A stretch of 64,000 nucleotides of DNA, taken from assembly GCA_016207645.1 (NCBI GenBank), contig JACQPH010000101.1, forward strand, positions 1 to 64,000, written 5' to 3'. The position numbers and the translations under genes were made by a program. The notes beneath the pieces were generated by a model. The model saw only the letters and a program-made list of their open reading frames with translations. It was not told the DNA's origin and made no database searches. Position 1 is the stretch's first letter. Each line of letters opens with the position of its first letter. This document shows positions 9,501 to 16,354 of the stretch, in pieces. Origin of the DNA: Elusimicrobiota bacterium. GTDB lineage: Bacteria > Elusimicrobiota > Elusimicrobia > Elusimicrobiales > UBA9959.

Positions 9501-10486
9501 TGCTTTACGCCGACGGCTCCCAGCTCACCGGCGTGGCCGGCGGCGGCAGCCTGTCGGCGCTGCTGGCCTCCAGCCCCGACGCGGCGAACGGCTATATTAT
9601 CAACCTCAGCAGCCTGGCCGCCGGCCGGTCCGTGGCTTACGCGCCGCTGGACGTGCAGGCGTCCGCCGCCGGTACCAACAGCCAGATCTGGCGCGACGAG
9701 GCGGGCGTCTATGTGGCGTCGATGTCGGCCGCCGGAGCGTTCTACGCCGGAAGCGCGGTTATGAACAGCGCGGAGCTGTATTCTTCCCTGGTGGTTAACA
9801 ATGTGGAGATAAGCTCCCATATGTCGGTGGGCAATCAGGGCGGGGTAGCGCCTTCCGTCGTCGTTATGGCCTCAAGCGTTATAGAGGAGGCGGATATAGA
9901 CAATGTCAATCCGAACGTCGGGGTGCTGGGCGCCGCTCTGCTGAACCCCACCGCCGTCAGAAGCGGAAGCGGCCCCGAGATGGTTATCGGCGGCAATTTC
10001 CGGGGAGGAATAGTTCCGGGGATGGGCGTCGACAAGGACTTCCCCACTCTCATGGGCTTGAGGACCGCCGCCTGGGCCAATACCTCGGGCCAGGTGACGA
10101 ACGCCTACGGTATCTGGGTGCAGAACGAGCAGACCGCGGGGGTAGTAGTGAATAATTACGGCGTTTATGTGGCGACCCCTGTATTAAGCGGCGGGGCCAT
10201 AACCAACAATTACGGTATTTATATAAGCACCCAGTCGGGGTTAGGCGCTGCTACGGACTACAACATCTATTCCGCGGGCGCCGGCAGCGTTAATCGCTTC
10301 GAGGGCGCGGTCCGGGTGGACGGAGCGTTGAGGCTGGCGTCCAAAACAAAAGCGGAGATATTGCTGCTCGATCCCGTTGATGTGGGAGAGATGTATTACT
10401 GCTCGGATTGCACCCCGAAGACCATGGTCGTTTCCACCGGGACCGCGGTCGGCAATTTCGCTAATGGCGCCGGCGGAGCTTTCTAA
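3545..10486 (+). CDS. Giant repeat-rich secreted surface/fibre-like protein (2313 residues)
   Basis: Translation starts at GTG, five bases after the previous stop, with GAGAGGTGAG as ribosome site. A signal peptide ends near TFAAS. Residues ~28-120 form a non-repeated head (SPAQVSYQGTLRKNGVLF...). Most of the rest is reiterated short motifs: KYYGDGSGLTGV, LLYADGSQL, DDLGNHTATQDL, QIWRDSAGV-KASM and LGVNTSLPQESLDVNGN. Four segments carry two cysteines 16-17 residues apart (567/584, 850/867, 1044/1060, 1615/1631), and a last pair lies in YYCSDC (2286/2289). The non-repeated tail (~2080-2313) holds NNYGVY/NNYGIYIST motifs. The style resembles fibre or tail-spike-like beta-solenoid proteins, but no catalytic domain is seen and function is unknown. 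Export through the neighbouring PorV/SprA-like system is a hypothesis. Confidence 0.85.
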   Translation: MKIKHGLAAAAALAFLFLAGVQTFAASPAQVSYQGTLRKNGVLFSGTAAMEFRITNADGSAVYWASGSTDVVVSTGLFRYALGSPNEVDFGNIVWKEITPYVQMNLDGGWLPREPLYTSVYSLHSRTAESSTGTFTVNGGDLKLVSATGSKGIYFQDGTAQYSAPGWVVTGAYTSFAGGAGVGTLTPATRLDVKGAAADPYIQFWRDENGVVKATMTAAGLLYADGSQLSNLPAGADNMGNHTATQALSMAAFPVNNAGAITANGQVTTYSSATVVSAFGLGAPRVRLAGGVEVSSYSAGGVYISSNVTLASGGRYFGDGSRLTGVNDSLGSHIATQTLNMAGYEISGVSTITVAAALRFDANVAVSSAAGLYSGIYISTNVNIAPGARYYGDGSGLTGIVGVDNLGNHTMTQGLATGPNWISYDGSPSGLNLDALGNIGVNQAAGSASLDVRGAGGSYIQIWRNSSGVIRASMTVAGAFYADGSQLRNVPAGGTANQALNMASFDIANVSTVTLSSVTSSGIGVVFSTNVLLMNGRLGVNTSLPQESLDVNGNFKSSSLSGFGNQCVYADDNGRLLLSGSGLCGSASGLDNLGNRIMLGNLITGSNWISFDGSAGGLSVNVSSNVGIGVLSAATRLDVQGRSGDSYVQIWRDSAGVIKASMTAAGLLYADASQMVNLPSGGDSLGDHTSTQTLDMSGFQIVNAGSVTVTAAAGVGAARLSLNTNVEISSETDPALGAGLRVSSNVYIVGFSSAAKYYGDGSGLTGVISSPDGLGNHTATQDLAMTSFDITGVSTITVSSVTGTGIGVVFSTNVLIMSGNLGVNKALPQASLDVNGNIMSSSLSGAGDQCVYADNTGRLLLSGVGTCGSAAGLDNLGNRIMLGNLITGSNWISFDGSNGGLSVNISSNVGIGILSAATRLDVQAAAGDIYAQIWRNSAGVIQASMSATGELYADASRMRNLPSGADDLGSHTATQDLDLASSDIIGVSTITAGYLTSAGPGVIFSTNLLVMDGSLGVSTLVPQEKLHVTGKIRASSLSGSGNRCVQANDSGVLGLSADACGLAGAGGDNLGDYTMTFNLLTNGNWLSGDGGNEGIQIDSLGNVSIGDSANNARLDVRGGALTNIQVWRDVAGVTRASISSGGGLAASSATVNGQLTVNSSATVTAAQGLGSPKLKLSSNVEISSETAASYGGGVRVSSNVYIVGYSSAARYYGDGSALTGLTGLNASNISAGTLSDARLSANVPLLDAVNTFSSSLTVTGAGGARLARIGFNDAVEFSSAAAGSYGGVQFSTHVFLPAGAKYYGDGSQLTGVSGSDDLGNHTATQDLDLNTFNLVNVASLTARGAVTAYSSVTVAGDLGLGAALRFDNNVELSSSTGLNRGIQISTNVYIVGIASAAKYYGDGSGLYGVTGDNIIDTLAATLTAGSDAGGSSITNLGSLTAGADITAGGSVAASGDVTAAGHVTAGGPLTTYSSATVAGALGLGAARLRFSAGVEISSQTSAALGGGVGVSSNVYIVGFSSAAKYYGDGSSLTGVSDDLGNHTATADLNMASNDILSVSTITVGYLFSQGAGVAFTTNAFILGGRLGINTSLPQESLDVNGNIMSASLSGFGDRCVYADTTGKLQLAGDVCGTGAGTDNMGNHTMTQNLKTGGNLITYGPGVGSGLSINISSNVGIGLSNAATRLDAQTGLGDPYMQFWRDSGGTIIASMSATGSLMSSRFVGDGSGLSKLPPLPENLITNGFWLSNDGVNGGIYVNASNNVGVGTPFPGASLDVKASGAYAQLWRDSGDLAVATMTAEGLFSVSSNVYIAGFSSASVYYGAGSALTGLNASNIGAGTLADARLSANVPLLDAANTFSSSITVTGVAGARLARIGFNDAAELSSAAAGNYGGVQFSTNVFLPAGAKYYGDGSALTGISGPDDLGNHIATADLNMNNFNLLNVGAIAPDPASSVTVVGVLQSFGSGYTQIWRNSIGVAVASMTDAGVLYADGSQLTGVAGGGSLSALLASSPDAANGYIINLSSLAAGRSVAYAPLDVQASAAGTNSQIWRDEAGVYVASMSAAGAFYAGSAVMNSAELYSSLVVNNVEISSHMSVGNQGGVAPSVVVMASSVIEEADIDNVNPNVGVLGAALLNPTAVRSGSGPEMVIGGNFRGGIVPGMGVDKDFPTLMGLRTAAWANTSGQVTNAYGIWVQNEQTAGVVVNNYGVYVATPVLSGGAITNNYGIYISTQSGLGAATDYNIYSAGAGSVNRFEGAVRVDGALRLASKTKAEILLLDPVDVGEMYYCSDCTPKTMVVSTGTAVGNFANGAGGAF
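5322..6222 (+). repeat. Pair of long in-gene repeats with 849-bp (283-codon) spacing
   Basis: Bases 5322-5373 and 6171-6222 are identical over 52 bases (starting TGGGCAACCG). Similarity continues on both sides, for example the SLDVNGN-coding segments at 5191 and 6040, which have the same 849-base offset. This shows a 283-residue module duplicated in frame inside the giant gene. The rest of the repeats are similar only at protein level. Confidence 0.85.
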
Positions 10487-10493
10487 AAGGAAC

Positions 10494-11795
10494 TTACTCC
10501 CTTTCGAAGACCAGCAGGGTTTCGGCGTGGGGGGTATTGGGGTAGAAATCGAAGCCGGCGGCGCGGACTATCCTGTATTTCTCCAGGAAGAAAGCCGCGT
10601 CCCGGCCCTGCGTTATAGGGTTGCAGGACAGGTAAATTATCCTCTTAGGCAGTATTTCCATTATCCGCTTGACGACCTTGCCGTGCAGGCCGGCGCGCGG
10701 CGGGTCCAGCACCAGGATGTCCGTGCCGGAGAAAAGGTCCTCCCCGGTCTTCTCGGAAAGGGAACAGACGATCTCGAAATTCGAGGCCCCGTTGGCGGAG
10801 GCGTTCAGCGCGGCGTATTTCACCGAGTTGGGCGAGCATTCCACCGCGTAGACCTTTTCCGCCAGGTCCCGCAGGGTCAGCCCTATCACGCCCACGCCGG
10901 AATAAAGGTCCACCAGCTTCCCGCATTTCCCGCGGGCGGGCAGGGCGGGGAGGGCGGCGGCGCGTATTTCCCGCAGCGCCTCGGCGAAGAGCTCCATATT
11001 GTTCTGGAAGAAGCAGTCGAAGCCGTACGAGAATTTCCCGCCCAGTATTTCCTCGGTGACGAAGTCGTCGCCCCAGGAATTTACTATCCCGTCCGCCTGG
11101 CTGACCGAGCTGACGGGGTCGGAATAGACGGCCAGGAAGCCTTCCAGGCCCTCTATGTTCATCTCGGGGAGGGTTATGTCGCGCCGCTTCATGAACAGGG
11201 CGGCCACGCGCGAACCGGGGTTCCCGGCTTCGCGTATTATGAGCGTCTTCAGGTCCGCCGTGGAAAGCTTCAGGTCGTTGAGTATTTTCAGCACCTTCAG
11301 CGCCGCGGCGTTGGTCTCCGGGCCGATCAGCGCGCAGCCTTCCGGCAGGAGGTATTTTTCGCGGTAGTTGCCGCGCTTGTGGAAGGCGAAGGAGAGGGCG
11401 CCCGGCTCGCCTGTGAAGCTGTACTCTATCTTGGTGCGGTAGCCGAAGGTTTCCTTCGCCGCGTAGAACTTGTCCAGGCGGATGGTCTCCTTCGTGGTCT
11501 GGTAAAGCAGGTCCTCGATGAGGCCTTTCTTGGTCTCGCACTGGAAGGCGTAGTCCATCACCTGCCAGGGCGAACAGCTCAGGTAGTGGTCCTCCCTTGG
11601 CGCCACCCGCTTCGGGGAGGGTTTTATTATCTCCAGCAGCTCGGCCTCGGCGAAATTCTTTTTCTCGAAAGTGACCCTGACGCGGGCGGTCTCCTCCGGC
11701 AGCACGCCGTAGCAGAACACCACCTTGCCCTCGCTCCTGCCCAGGGCCTTGCCCTCGCCGACTATTTTCTTGAATTCAAGCGTGATCTCGCGCAT
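10494..11795 (-). CDS. TrmA/RlmD-family RNA (uracil-5-)-methyltransferase
   Basis: The 433-residue enzyme would methylate C5 of a uridine in rRNA or tRNA using S-adenosylmethionine. An N-terminal TRAM-type OB fold (1-60) is followed by the family core. The SAM-binding motif DLYSGVGVIGLTL lies near 290, then the VLDPPRAGL motif, the catalytic cysteine C391 in YLSCNP, and the general-base glutamate E425 in PHAET. The iron-sulfur cysteine cluster of classical RlmD is not evident: only HYLSCSPWQ remains, so it resembles cluster-free members. AAAGGA lies six bases upstream of the ATG. It converges on the giant surface gene with an 8-base gap and is divergent from the next gene. Whether the target is 23S rRNA U1939-like or tRNA cannot be told from sequence. 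Confidence 0.9.
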   Translation of the reverse strand: MREITLEFKKIVGEGKALGRSEGKVVFCYGVLPEETARVRVTFEKKNFAEAELLEIIKPSPKRVAPREDHYLSCSPWQVMDYAFQCETKKGLIEDLLYQTTKETIRLDKFYAAKETFGYRTKIEYSFTGEPGALSFAFHKRGNYREKYLLPEGCALIGPETNAAALKVLKILNDLKLSTADLKTLIIREAGNPGSRVAALFMKRRDITLPEMNIEGLEGFLAVYSDPVSSVSQADGIVNSWGDDFVTEEILGGKFSYGFDCFFQNNMELFAEALREIRAAALPALPARGKCGKLVDLYSGVGVIGLTLRDLAEKVYAVECSPNSVKYAALNASANGASNFEIVCSLSEKTGEDLFSGTDILVLDPPRAGLHGKVVKRIMEILPKRIIYLSCNPITQGRDAAFFLEKYRIVRAAGFDFYPNTPHAETLLVFERE

Positions 11796-11805
11796 GTAAA
11801 ATCCT

Positions 11806-11834
11806 TTAGAAGCCGTCCGGTTGTTTTATATACT
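11806..11834 (+). promoter_or_regulatory. Probable sigma70-type promoter for the 11866 glycosyltransferase
   Basis: TTAGAA (11806-11811) and TATACT (11829-11834) are separated by 17 bases. This gives a leader of about 25 bases before the ATG at 11866. It lies in the divergent gap between the RNA methyltransferase and the glycosyltransferase. Both hexamers are imperfect. Confidence 0.45.
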
Positions 11835-11865
11835 ACTATTAATAACAGGGGTTGCCAAAATACCG

Positions 11866-13047
11866 ATGGAAAAACTGTTCAACGCACTCGTTAAGTTCGA
11901 CAGGCCGCGCGTTTTCCTGGGCCTGCTCTCCTGCGTGGCGGCCGTCTCGCTGGCCTACAGCGTCGCCGCCTCCTGGAAGGTCTACAGGCATGAGCCGCTC
12001 AGGGAGGCCGCTTCCCGCTCCCTGCTGGCCGTCAACTCCTCGTTCTTCTACGACTCCGGGCTGGCCGAGCCGCTGCCGGTCTTAGCGCTGAAGCTGGCCA
12101 TGGCGGCCGGCGCCGACCCGGACGCGGCGGTAAGGGCCGAAGGGCTGGCGGTTTTTATCGCCCTGTTCTTCCTCACCATCTTCGTGCTCCGGGGCCGCTT
12201 CGGCGGGCAGTGCGCCGTCCTCGCGGCGCTTTTTCTGGCCGCGAACCCGTATATGTGCTATTACGCCATGCAGGGCGGCTCCCATCTTTATTCCCTGTTC
12301 TTCCTGCTGCTTTTCTGGCATTACTTCGATCCCCCGGAACCTTCGCGCCGGGGCGCCCTCCTGGCCGGGCTTTACGGCGGGCTGGCCTGCCTGAGCCGGC
12401 TGGACGCCGCCTGGGCGCTGCTGATAATAGCGGCCCTGTCCTGGGCGGCCAGGCGCGGCGGCTTCGGCCTCAAGGCCGCGGGGCTGTCCCTCGCTCTGGC
12501 CTTCGCGCTGGCGTTGCCTTACGCGGTTTACCAGCGTACGCAGTACGGGAATTCCCTGTACGCCCAGGAACTCGGCCTGCGCCGCTGGGCCAATGTGGAC
12601 AGGTACGCCTACGGGTCCTGGGACGGCGCCCCCGCGGGCCCGCTCAGCGTCCCCGCTTTCCTCTTCCGCGACGGGCCCGGCGGCGCGGCGCGCGACGCTT
12701 TCAGCGGGCTGGGCCGCAGCCTGGCCTACGAACTGCCGCGCACCCTTTATTATAAGTTCCTGCTGGTCCTGCTTTTCCTGGGGGTGTACGCGGCCTTTAT
12801 CCGGGGGAAGGACCGCCTGCTTTTCTTCCTGGCGGCGGCCCTGCTGCCGGTGCTCCCCCTGGCCGCCATAAAGCAGGTGCCCGCCACCGGCGGGATAGAA
12901 CTGCGTTATTATCTCTGGTCGCTCTGGGCGCTCTGCGCCCTGGTGGGGCTGGGCTTCCAGGAAACGCTGGCCTGGACGGAGAGCGGCATAGGCAAATGGG
13001 TAGAGGGCAGGCTGAAGACGGCTAAGAGCGCCGGCGGGAACAAATGA
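11866..13047 (+). CDS. Polytopic membrane protein, GT39/ArnT-like glycosyltransferase
   Basis: The 393-residue protein has about nine hydrophobic segments. The layout suits a GT-C glycosyltransferase: a first TM (VFLGLLSCVAAVSLAYSVAA), a short extracytoplasmic loop (SSFFYDSGLAEPLPVL), then a run of TMs around ANPYMCYYAMQGGSHLYSLF and GLACLSRLDAAWALL. GT-C enzymes move sugars from polyprenyl-phosphate donors. The usual DE/DD pair of the first loop is reduced to YDS, so activity is uncertain. An upstream TTG at 11821 would add 15 hydrophobic residues; the ATG at 11866 is preferred. Its stop overlaps the ATG of the following reading frame (ATGA). Confidence 0.65.
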   Translation: MEKLFNALVKFDRPRVFLGLLSCVAAVSLAYSVAASWKVYRHEPLREAASRSLLAVNSSFFYDSGLAEPLPVLALKLAMAAGADPDAAVRAEGLAVFIALFFLTIFVLRGRFGGQCAVLAALFLAANPYMCYYAMQGGSHLYSLFFLLLFWHYFDPPEPSRRGALLAGLYGGLACLSRLDAAWALLIIAALSWAARRGGFGLKAAGLSLALAFALALPYAVYQRTQYGNSLYAQELGLRRWANVDRYAYGSWDGAPAGPLSVPAFLFRDGPGGAARDAFSGLGRSLAYELPRTLYYKFLLVLLFLGVYAAFIRGKDRLLFFLAAALLPVLPLAAIKQVPATGGIELRYYLWSLWALCALVGLGFQETLAWTESGIGKWVEGRLKTAKSAGGNK

Positions 13048-13997
13048 CCGAAGGACGGCTTCCACCAATGAAAGAGAACAATAAATACAAATTCATGGCC
13101 GCGGTAACGGGGCTTTTCCTCGTGCCCTTCCTGATACTGAGCAGCCACTTCATCTACGGAGAGAGCGAGCTGCAGAAAAAGGACGCGCTGAGCTACCTGG
13201 AACTGCGCACGGGCACGGGCGCGGGGATAATCTCCGACGTGCTTAACCTGAACTACAGCCTCTCCAGGCTGGCCGGGGGCAAGGCCGGCGCCGGGGCCGC
13301 GGCGCTTAAAGAGGAACTGGCCGCGAGGGTCAGGGCGAACCCGTTCATCTATTCCGAGCTGGCGCTGCTGGGGAGTTCCGGCGCGGAGCTGGCCCGGTTC
13401 ACGGCCGACAAAAGCGTAAGCTCGCGTCCGGACTATTCGGGAACGCAGATCTTTTCCGAGGCCAAAAGGACCCTTTCGCCCGCCGGGGCGGTGGAGTACG
13501 GGGAATACACGCCCCCGGCGCTGGTCCTCGCGGAGCCGCTCATGAAGAGCGGCCCGGCGCCGGCTTATTATCTGGCCGGCCGGCTCAGCCTGGCCTACGT
13601 GGGCGAGGTGGTCCGGCTGATGGGGCGCAATTCGTACGGCAATTTCGGCCTCGTGGACATGGGCGGGCAGGTGATCGCGGACTCCATGAGCATGTCGATC
13701 GTGAAACCGGGGCTGAAAGCCCCGGCCGAGGTCATAAAGCTGCTTTCCCTGGCCGCCGACGGCGATACGCCGAATTTCGCGAGCGAGGTCTATTTCCGCG
13801 GCCGCGTCCTGCTGGTCTCGGTCTCCAACGTGGCCGGCTCGAAATGGTGGATCTATGAAATAATGGACTCCGCCGACCTGCCGGCGCGCAAAGCGTCTTC
13901 CTGGGCCTGGCGGGTGGTGCTGTCCGGCGTCCTCCTGATCGTTCTCTTCGGCGTGATCACCTACAAGCTGGCCCTGCTCTGGCTTAAGGACGAATAA
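13044..13997 (+). CDS. Membrane protein with an extracytoplasmic Cache-like sensor domain and no output domain
   Basis: One TM near the N-terminus (FMAAVTGLFLVPFLILSSHF) and one at the extreme C-terminus (VVLSGVLLIVLFGVITYKLALLW) flank about 220 extracytoplasmic residues. That region has the alpha/beta rhythm of Cache-type ligand-binding domains: a long first helix, AELARFTADKSV, YYLAGRLSLAYVGEV and NFGLVDMGGQVIADS. In chemoreceptors and sensor kinases this would continue into HAMP and signalling modules, but here the protein ends four residues after the last TM. The ATG at 13044 overlaps the upstream stop. A second ATG at 13068, preceded by AAGGA, is at least as likely. Family assignment is by layout only. 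Confidence 0.6.
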   Translation: MTEGRLPPMKENNKYKFMAAVTGLFLVPFLILSSHFIYGESELQKKDALSYLELRTGTGAGIISDVLNLNYSLSRLAGGKAGAGAAALKEELAARVRANPFIYSELALLGSSGAELARFTADKSVSSRPDYSGTQIFSEAKRTLSPAGAVEYGEYTPPALVLAEPLMKSGPAPAYYLAGRLSLAYVGEVVRLMGRNSYGNFGLVDMGGQVIADSMSMSIVKPGLKAPAEVIKLLSLAADGDTPNFASEVYFRGRVLLVSVSNVAGSKWWIYEIMDSADLPARKASSWAWRVVLSGVLLIVLFGVITYKLALLWLKDE

Positions 13998-14022
13998 GCG
14001 AGCCCTTACCGCCCTGATTTGC

Positions 14023-14028
14023 TATAAT
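14023..14028 (+). promoter_or_regulatory. Extended -10 promoter (TGCTATAAT) upstream of the GH13 gene
   Basis: TATAAT is preceded by TGC, making an extended -10 element, in the short gap before the amylase-family gene. No convincing -35 hexamer is present, as expected for extended -10 promoters. The leader would be about 30 bases and contains AGGCAGGA before the ATG. Confidence 0.6.
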
Positions 14029-14065
14029 CGGGTCTGGGGAAAACCGTTCCAATAAAGGCAGGAAT

Positions 14066-15562
14066 ATGCTTCGCGCGAACCCGCATCTCATAGAGATCAA
14101 CACCAGGCTGTGGCTCAAGCAGCTGCGCGTAAAGTATTCCCAGCCCGAGATGAAGCTCTCCGCCATTCCCGACGAGGAATGGCTGGAGCTGCGCCATCTG
14201 GGTTTCGACATAGTCTGGCTGATGGGCGTCTGGGAGCCCAGCCCCGAGTCCGAGCGCATAGCGCGCGGGGACAAGGCGCTGCTGGAAGACCTGAAGAACC
14301 TCCCGCCCGGCTTCGGACCGGAGGCCGTGGGGCCTTCCCCCTATTCCGTGCACTGGTACCGCCTGAACCCGGAGCTGGGCTTCGAGTGGGAGCTGAAGGC
14401 GCTCAAGGAGAAGCTCAACTCCATGGGCATGAAGCTGATGGTGGACCTGGTCTCCAACCATACCGCCAAGGACAATCCCTACATAGCCGAGAACCCGGAC
14501 TGCTTCATAAACGGCACGGAGGAGGATTTCAGGGCGCATCCCGACTGGTTCTTCGAGCTCGAGGCCGGGGACAGGAAGCGCTACATAGCCTACGGGCGCG
14601 ACCCCAACTTCCCGGCCTGGACCGACAGCGCGCAGCTCAACTATTTCAACCCGGCTACCAGGGAGCGCATGCTTTCCGTGCTGCTGCGCATAGCCGACAT
14701 GGCCGACGGCGTCCGCTGCGACATGGTGATGCTCACCCTTAACGAGATCCACGACACCACCTGGGGTTCCCTGCTGGGCCGCGGCGGCTACAAGCGCCCG
14801 CAGGAGGAGTTCTGGGACGGCGCCATCCGCTCCGTGACCGAGAAGCACCCCGGCTTCGTCTTCCTGGCCGAGGTCTACTGGGGCCTGGAATGGCGGGTGC
14901 AGCAGATGGGCTTCGACTATACCTACGACAAGGGCACCTACGACCGGCTGCGCTTCCAGGGCCCGCAGGAGCTGCGCGGCCACCTGCGCGCCGAAAAGCT
15001 TTACCAGAAGCGCTCCGCCCGCTTCATAGACAACCACGACGAGCAGCCCTCGCTGGGCGCTTTCGGCAGGCAGAAGTCCCTGGCCGCCGCCGTGGTGGTC
15101 TCCACGATAAAGGGGCTGCGTTTCTTCAACGACAACCAGCTGGACGGCATAAAGGCGCGGGTCCCGCTCCAGCTCAACGAGCTTTACGAGCGCGTCCCGG
15201 ACCAGGAAGTGAAGAAGTTCTACGCCAAGCTGCTGAAGATCACCGACCATCCCGCCTTCCACGGAGGGGAATGGGCGCTGCTCGACGTGCGGCCCTGCGA
15301 CCAGGAGAACGCCACCAACGCCAATATACTGGCCTGGTCCTGGGCCCAGCGCCGGACCCTGAAGGTTATCGTGGTGAATTACTCCGCCGAGGTCTCCTGC
15401 GGCGTGGTGAACGTCAACATCAGGAGCGAAGGCGAGGCTACCGCCATCTTCGAGGAACTCTCGGACCGGTTCTTCTCCTTCAGATCCTCCGACCTGAACG
15501 GCGGTCTCCGCCTCCTGCAGATGCCCCCGTACTCCGCCTACATCTTCGACGTGGAATTCTAA
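14066..15562 (+). CDS. GH13 alpha-amylase-family glycoside hydrolase
   Basis: The 498-residue protein acts on alpha-glucans or related glycosides. It lacks a signal peptide and is probably cytoplasmic. Conserved GH13 regions are visible: MVDLVSNH (126-132), GVRCDMV with nucleophile D219, FLAEVYW with acid/base E269, and FIDNHDE with transition-state D325. The start follows AGGCAGGA with good spacing. The N-terminus goes straight into the barrel (IEINTRLWLKQL), and the C-terminal ~90 residues fit the usual beta-sandwich (ending YSAYIFDVEF). It has its own extended -10 promoter and converges on comF with an 8-base gap. Exact substrate (maltodextrin, trehalose, sucrose-type) cannot be assigned. 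Confidence 0.88.
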   Translation: MLRANPHLIEINTRLWLKQLRVKYSQPEMKLSAIPDEEWLELRHLGFDIVWLMGVWEPSPESERIARGDKALLEDLKNLPPGFGPEAVGPSPYSVHWYRLNPELGFEWELKALKEKLNSMGMKLMVDLVSNHTAKDNPYIAENPDCFINGTEEDFRAHPDWFFELEAGDRKRYIAYGRDPNFPAWTDSAQLNYFNPATRERMLSVLLRIADMADGVRCDMVMLTLNEIHDTTWGSLLGRGGYKRPQEEFWDGAIRSVTEKHPGFVFLAEVYWGLEWRVQQMGFDYTYDKGTYDRLRFQGPQELRGHLRAEKLYQKRSARFIDNHDEQPSLGAFGRQKSLAAAVVVSTIKGLRFFNDNQLDGIKARVPLQLNELYERVPDQEVKKFYAKLLKITDHPAFHGGEWALLDVRPCDQENATNANILAWSWAQRRTLKVIVVNYSAEVSCGVVNVNIRSEGEATAIFEELSDRFFSFRSSDLNGGLRLLQMPPYSAYIFDVEF

Positions 15563-15570
15563 AACCTCTC

Positions 15571-16299
15571 TTACGGCTCCCTCGCCAGCGTATAGGCCGC
15601 GACGGACCTGGCGCCGGCTTTTTTGAACTCGGAGGCGAGTTCTTCGAGAGTCGCGAGGGTGGTGGCTACGTCGTCCACGAGAAGGATGTTCCGGCCCTTC
15701 ACCAGCTCGGGCTTTATTATGGCGAAGGCGCCGGCGATGTTGGACCTTCTCTTTTCCTTCGAGAGGGTAGTCTGGCTTTTGGTGTTCCTGGTGCGGCCGG
15801 CCGCGCCTTCCAGGTGGAAAAGGCCGCAGGAGGGGGCCAGGGCGGCTGCCAGCAGCTCCGCCTGGTTGAAGCCGCGCTCGCGCCGCTTGGCCGGATGCAG
15901 CGGCACCGCTGCCGCGAAAGTGTAGGGCGCCAGCTCCGGGAAAGCGGGGAATGCGGAAGCCATCTTCTCCGCCAGGAAGGCCGCCAGGTCCTCGCGGGCC
16001 CGGTACTTGAAGGCGTGGACCAGGGAGCGCAGCTGCGGGTTGAAGACGAAAGCCGAGCGGGCCAGGGCCAGCGAGCGGGGGGCGCCGCCGCGGCAGTCCC
16101 GGCAGCTGCGCCCGCCGCTGTCCAGCGGCAGGCCGCAGGCTTCGCAGCGCAGGGCCGGGAGAGGCTCCAGACCCCCGCTGCAGGCCGGGCAGAGCGGGGC
16201 GTCGTCCAGGTAATGCAGGTCCAGGCCGCAATGCGCGCAGGTCGCGGGCAGAACGACATTTAAAAGATATTTCCCGATACTTCCCGGATCAAGATCCAT
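15571..16299 (-). CDS. comF: ComF-family phosphoribosyltransferase-like protein
   Basis: The 242-residue protein has an N-terminal zinc-ribbon region with four CxxC pairs (C21/C24, C37/C40, C52/C55, C66/C69). It is followed by a type I phosphoribosyltransferase fold. ComF proteins act with helicase and primosome proteins during uptake and recombination of DNA. The PRPP-binding loop reads NILLVDDVATTLATLEE (204-220), where the normally conserved glycine after TT is leucine (L215). This may weaken PRPP binding. The RNTKSQ-LSKEKR segment typical of ComF is present. It lies 55 bases downstream of the SprA-like gene on the same strand and may be co-transcribed, though function does not suggest a link. 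Confidence 0.85.
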   Translation of the reverse strand: MDLDPGSIGKYLLNVVLPATCAHCGLDLHYLDDAPLCPACSGGLEPLPALRCEACGLPLDSGGRSCRDCRGGAPRSLALARSAFVFNPQLRSLVHAFKYRAREDLAAFLAEKMASAFPAFPELAPYTFAAAVPLHPAKRRERGFNQAELLAAALAPSCGLFHLEGAAGRTRNTKSQTTLSKEKRRSNIAGAFAIIKPELVKGRNILLVDDVATTLATLEELASEFKKAGARSVAAYTLAREP

Positions 16300-16354
16300 A
16301 ATCCCCCGCCCCCCTCTCTCCGCCGCGCTCTACCCTATACCCTCTACCCCGCTT

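Noticed and set aside
6431-9820. 1129-codon open frame on the minus strand
   Set aside because: It is the complement of the giant repeat gene. Composition is rich in Gly, Arg, His and Val in shadow style with no signal peptide or motif. Stop codons are rare there because of high GC and repetition. The same holds for 3386-5242 (-).
14006-16231. 741-codon minus-strand frame over the GH13 and comF genes
   Set aside because: It crosses two genes with recognised active-site motifs and has no features of its own.
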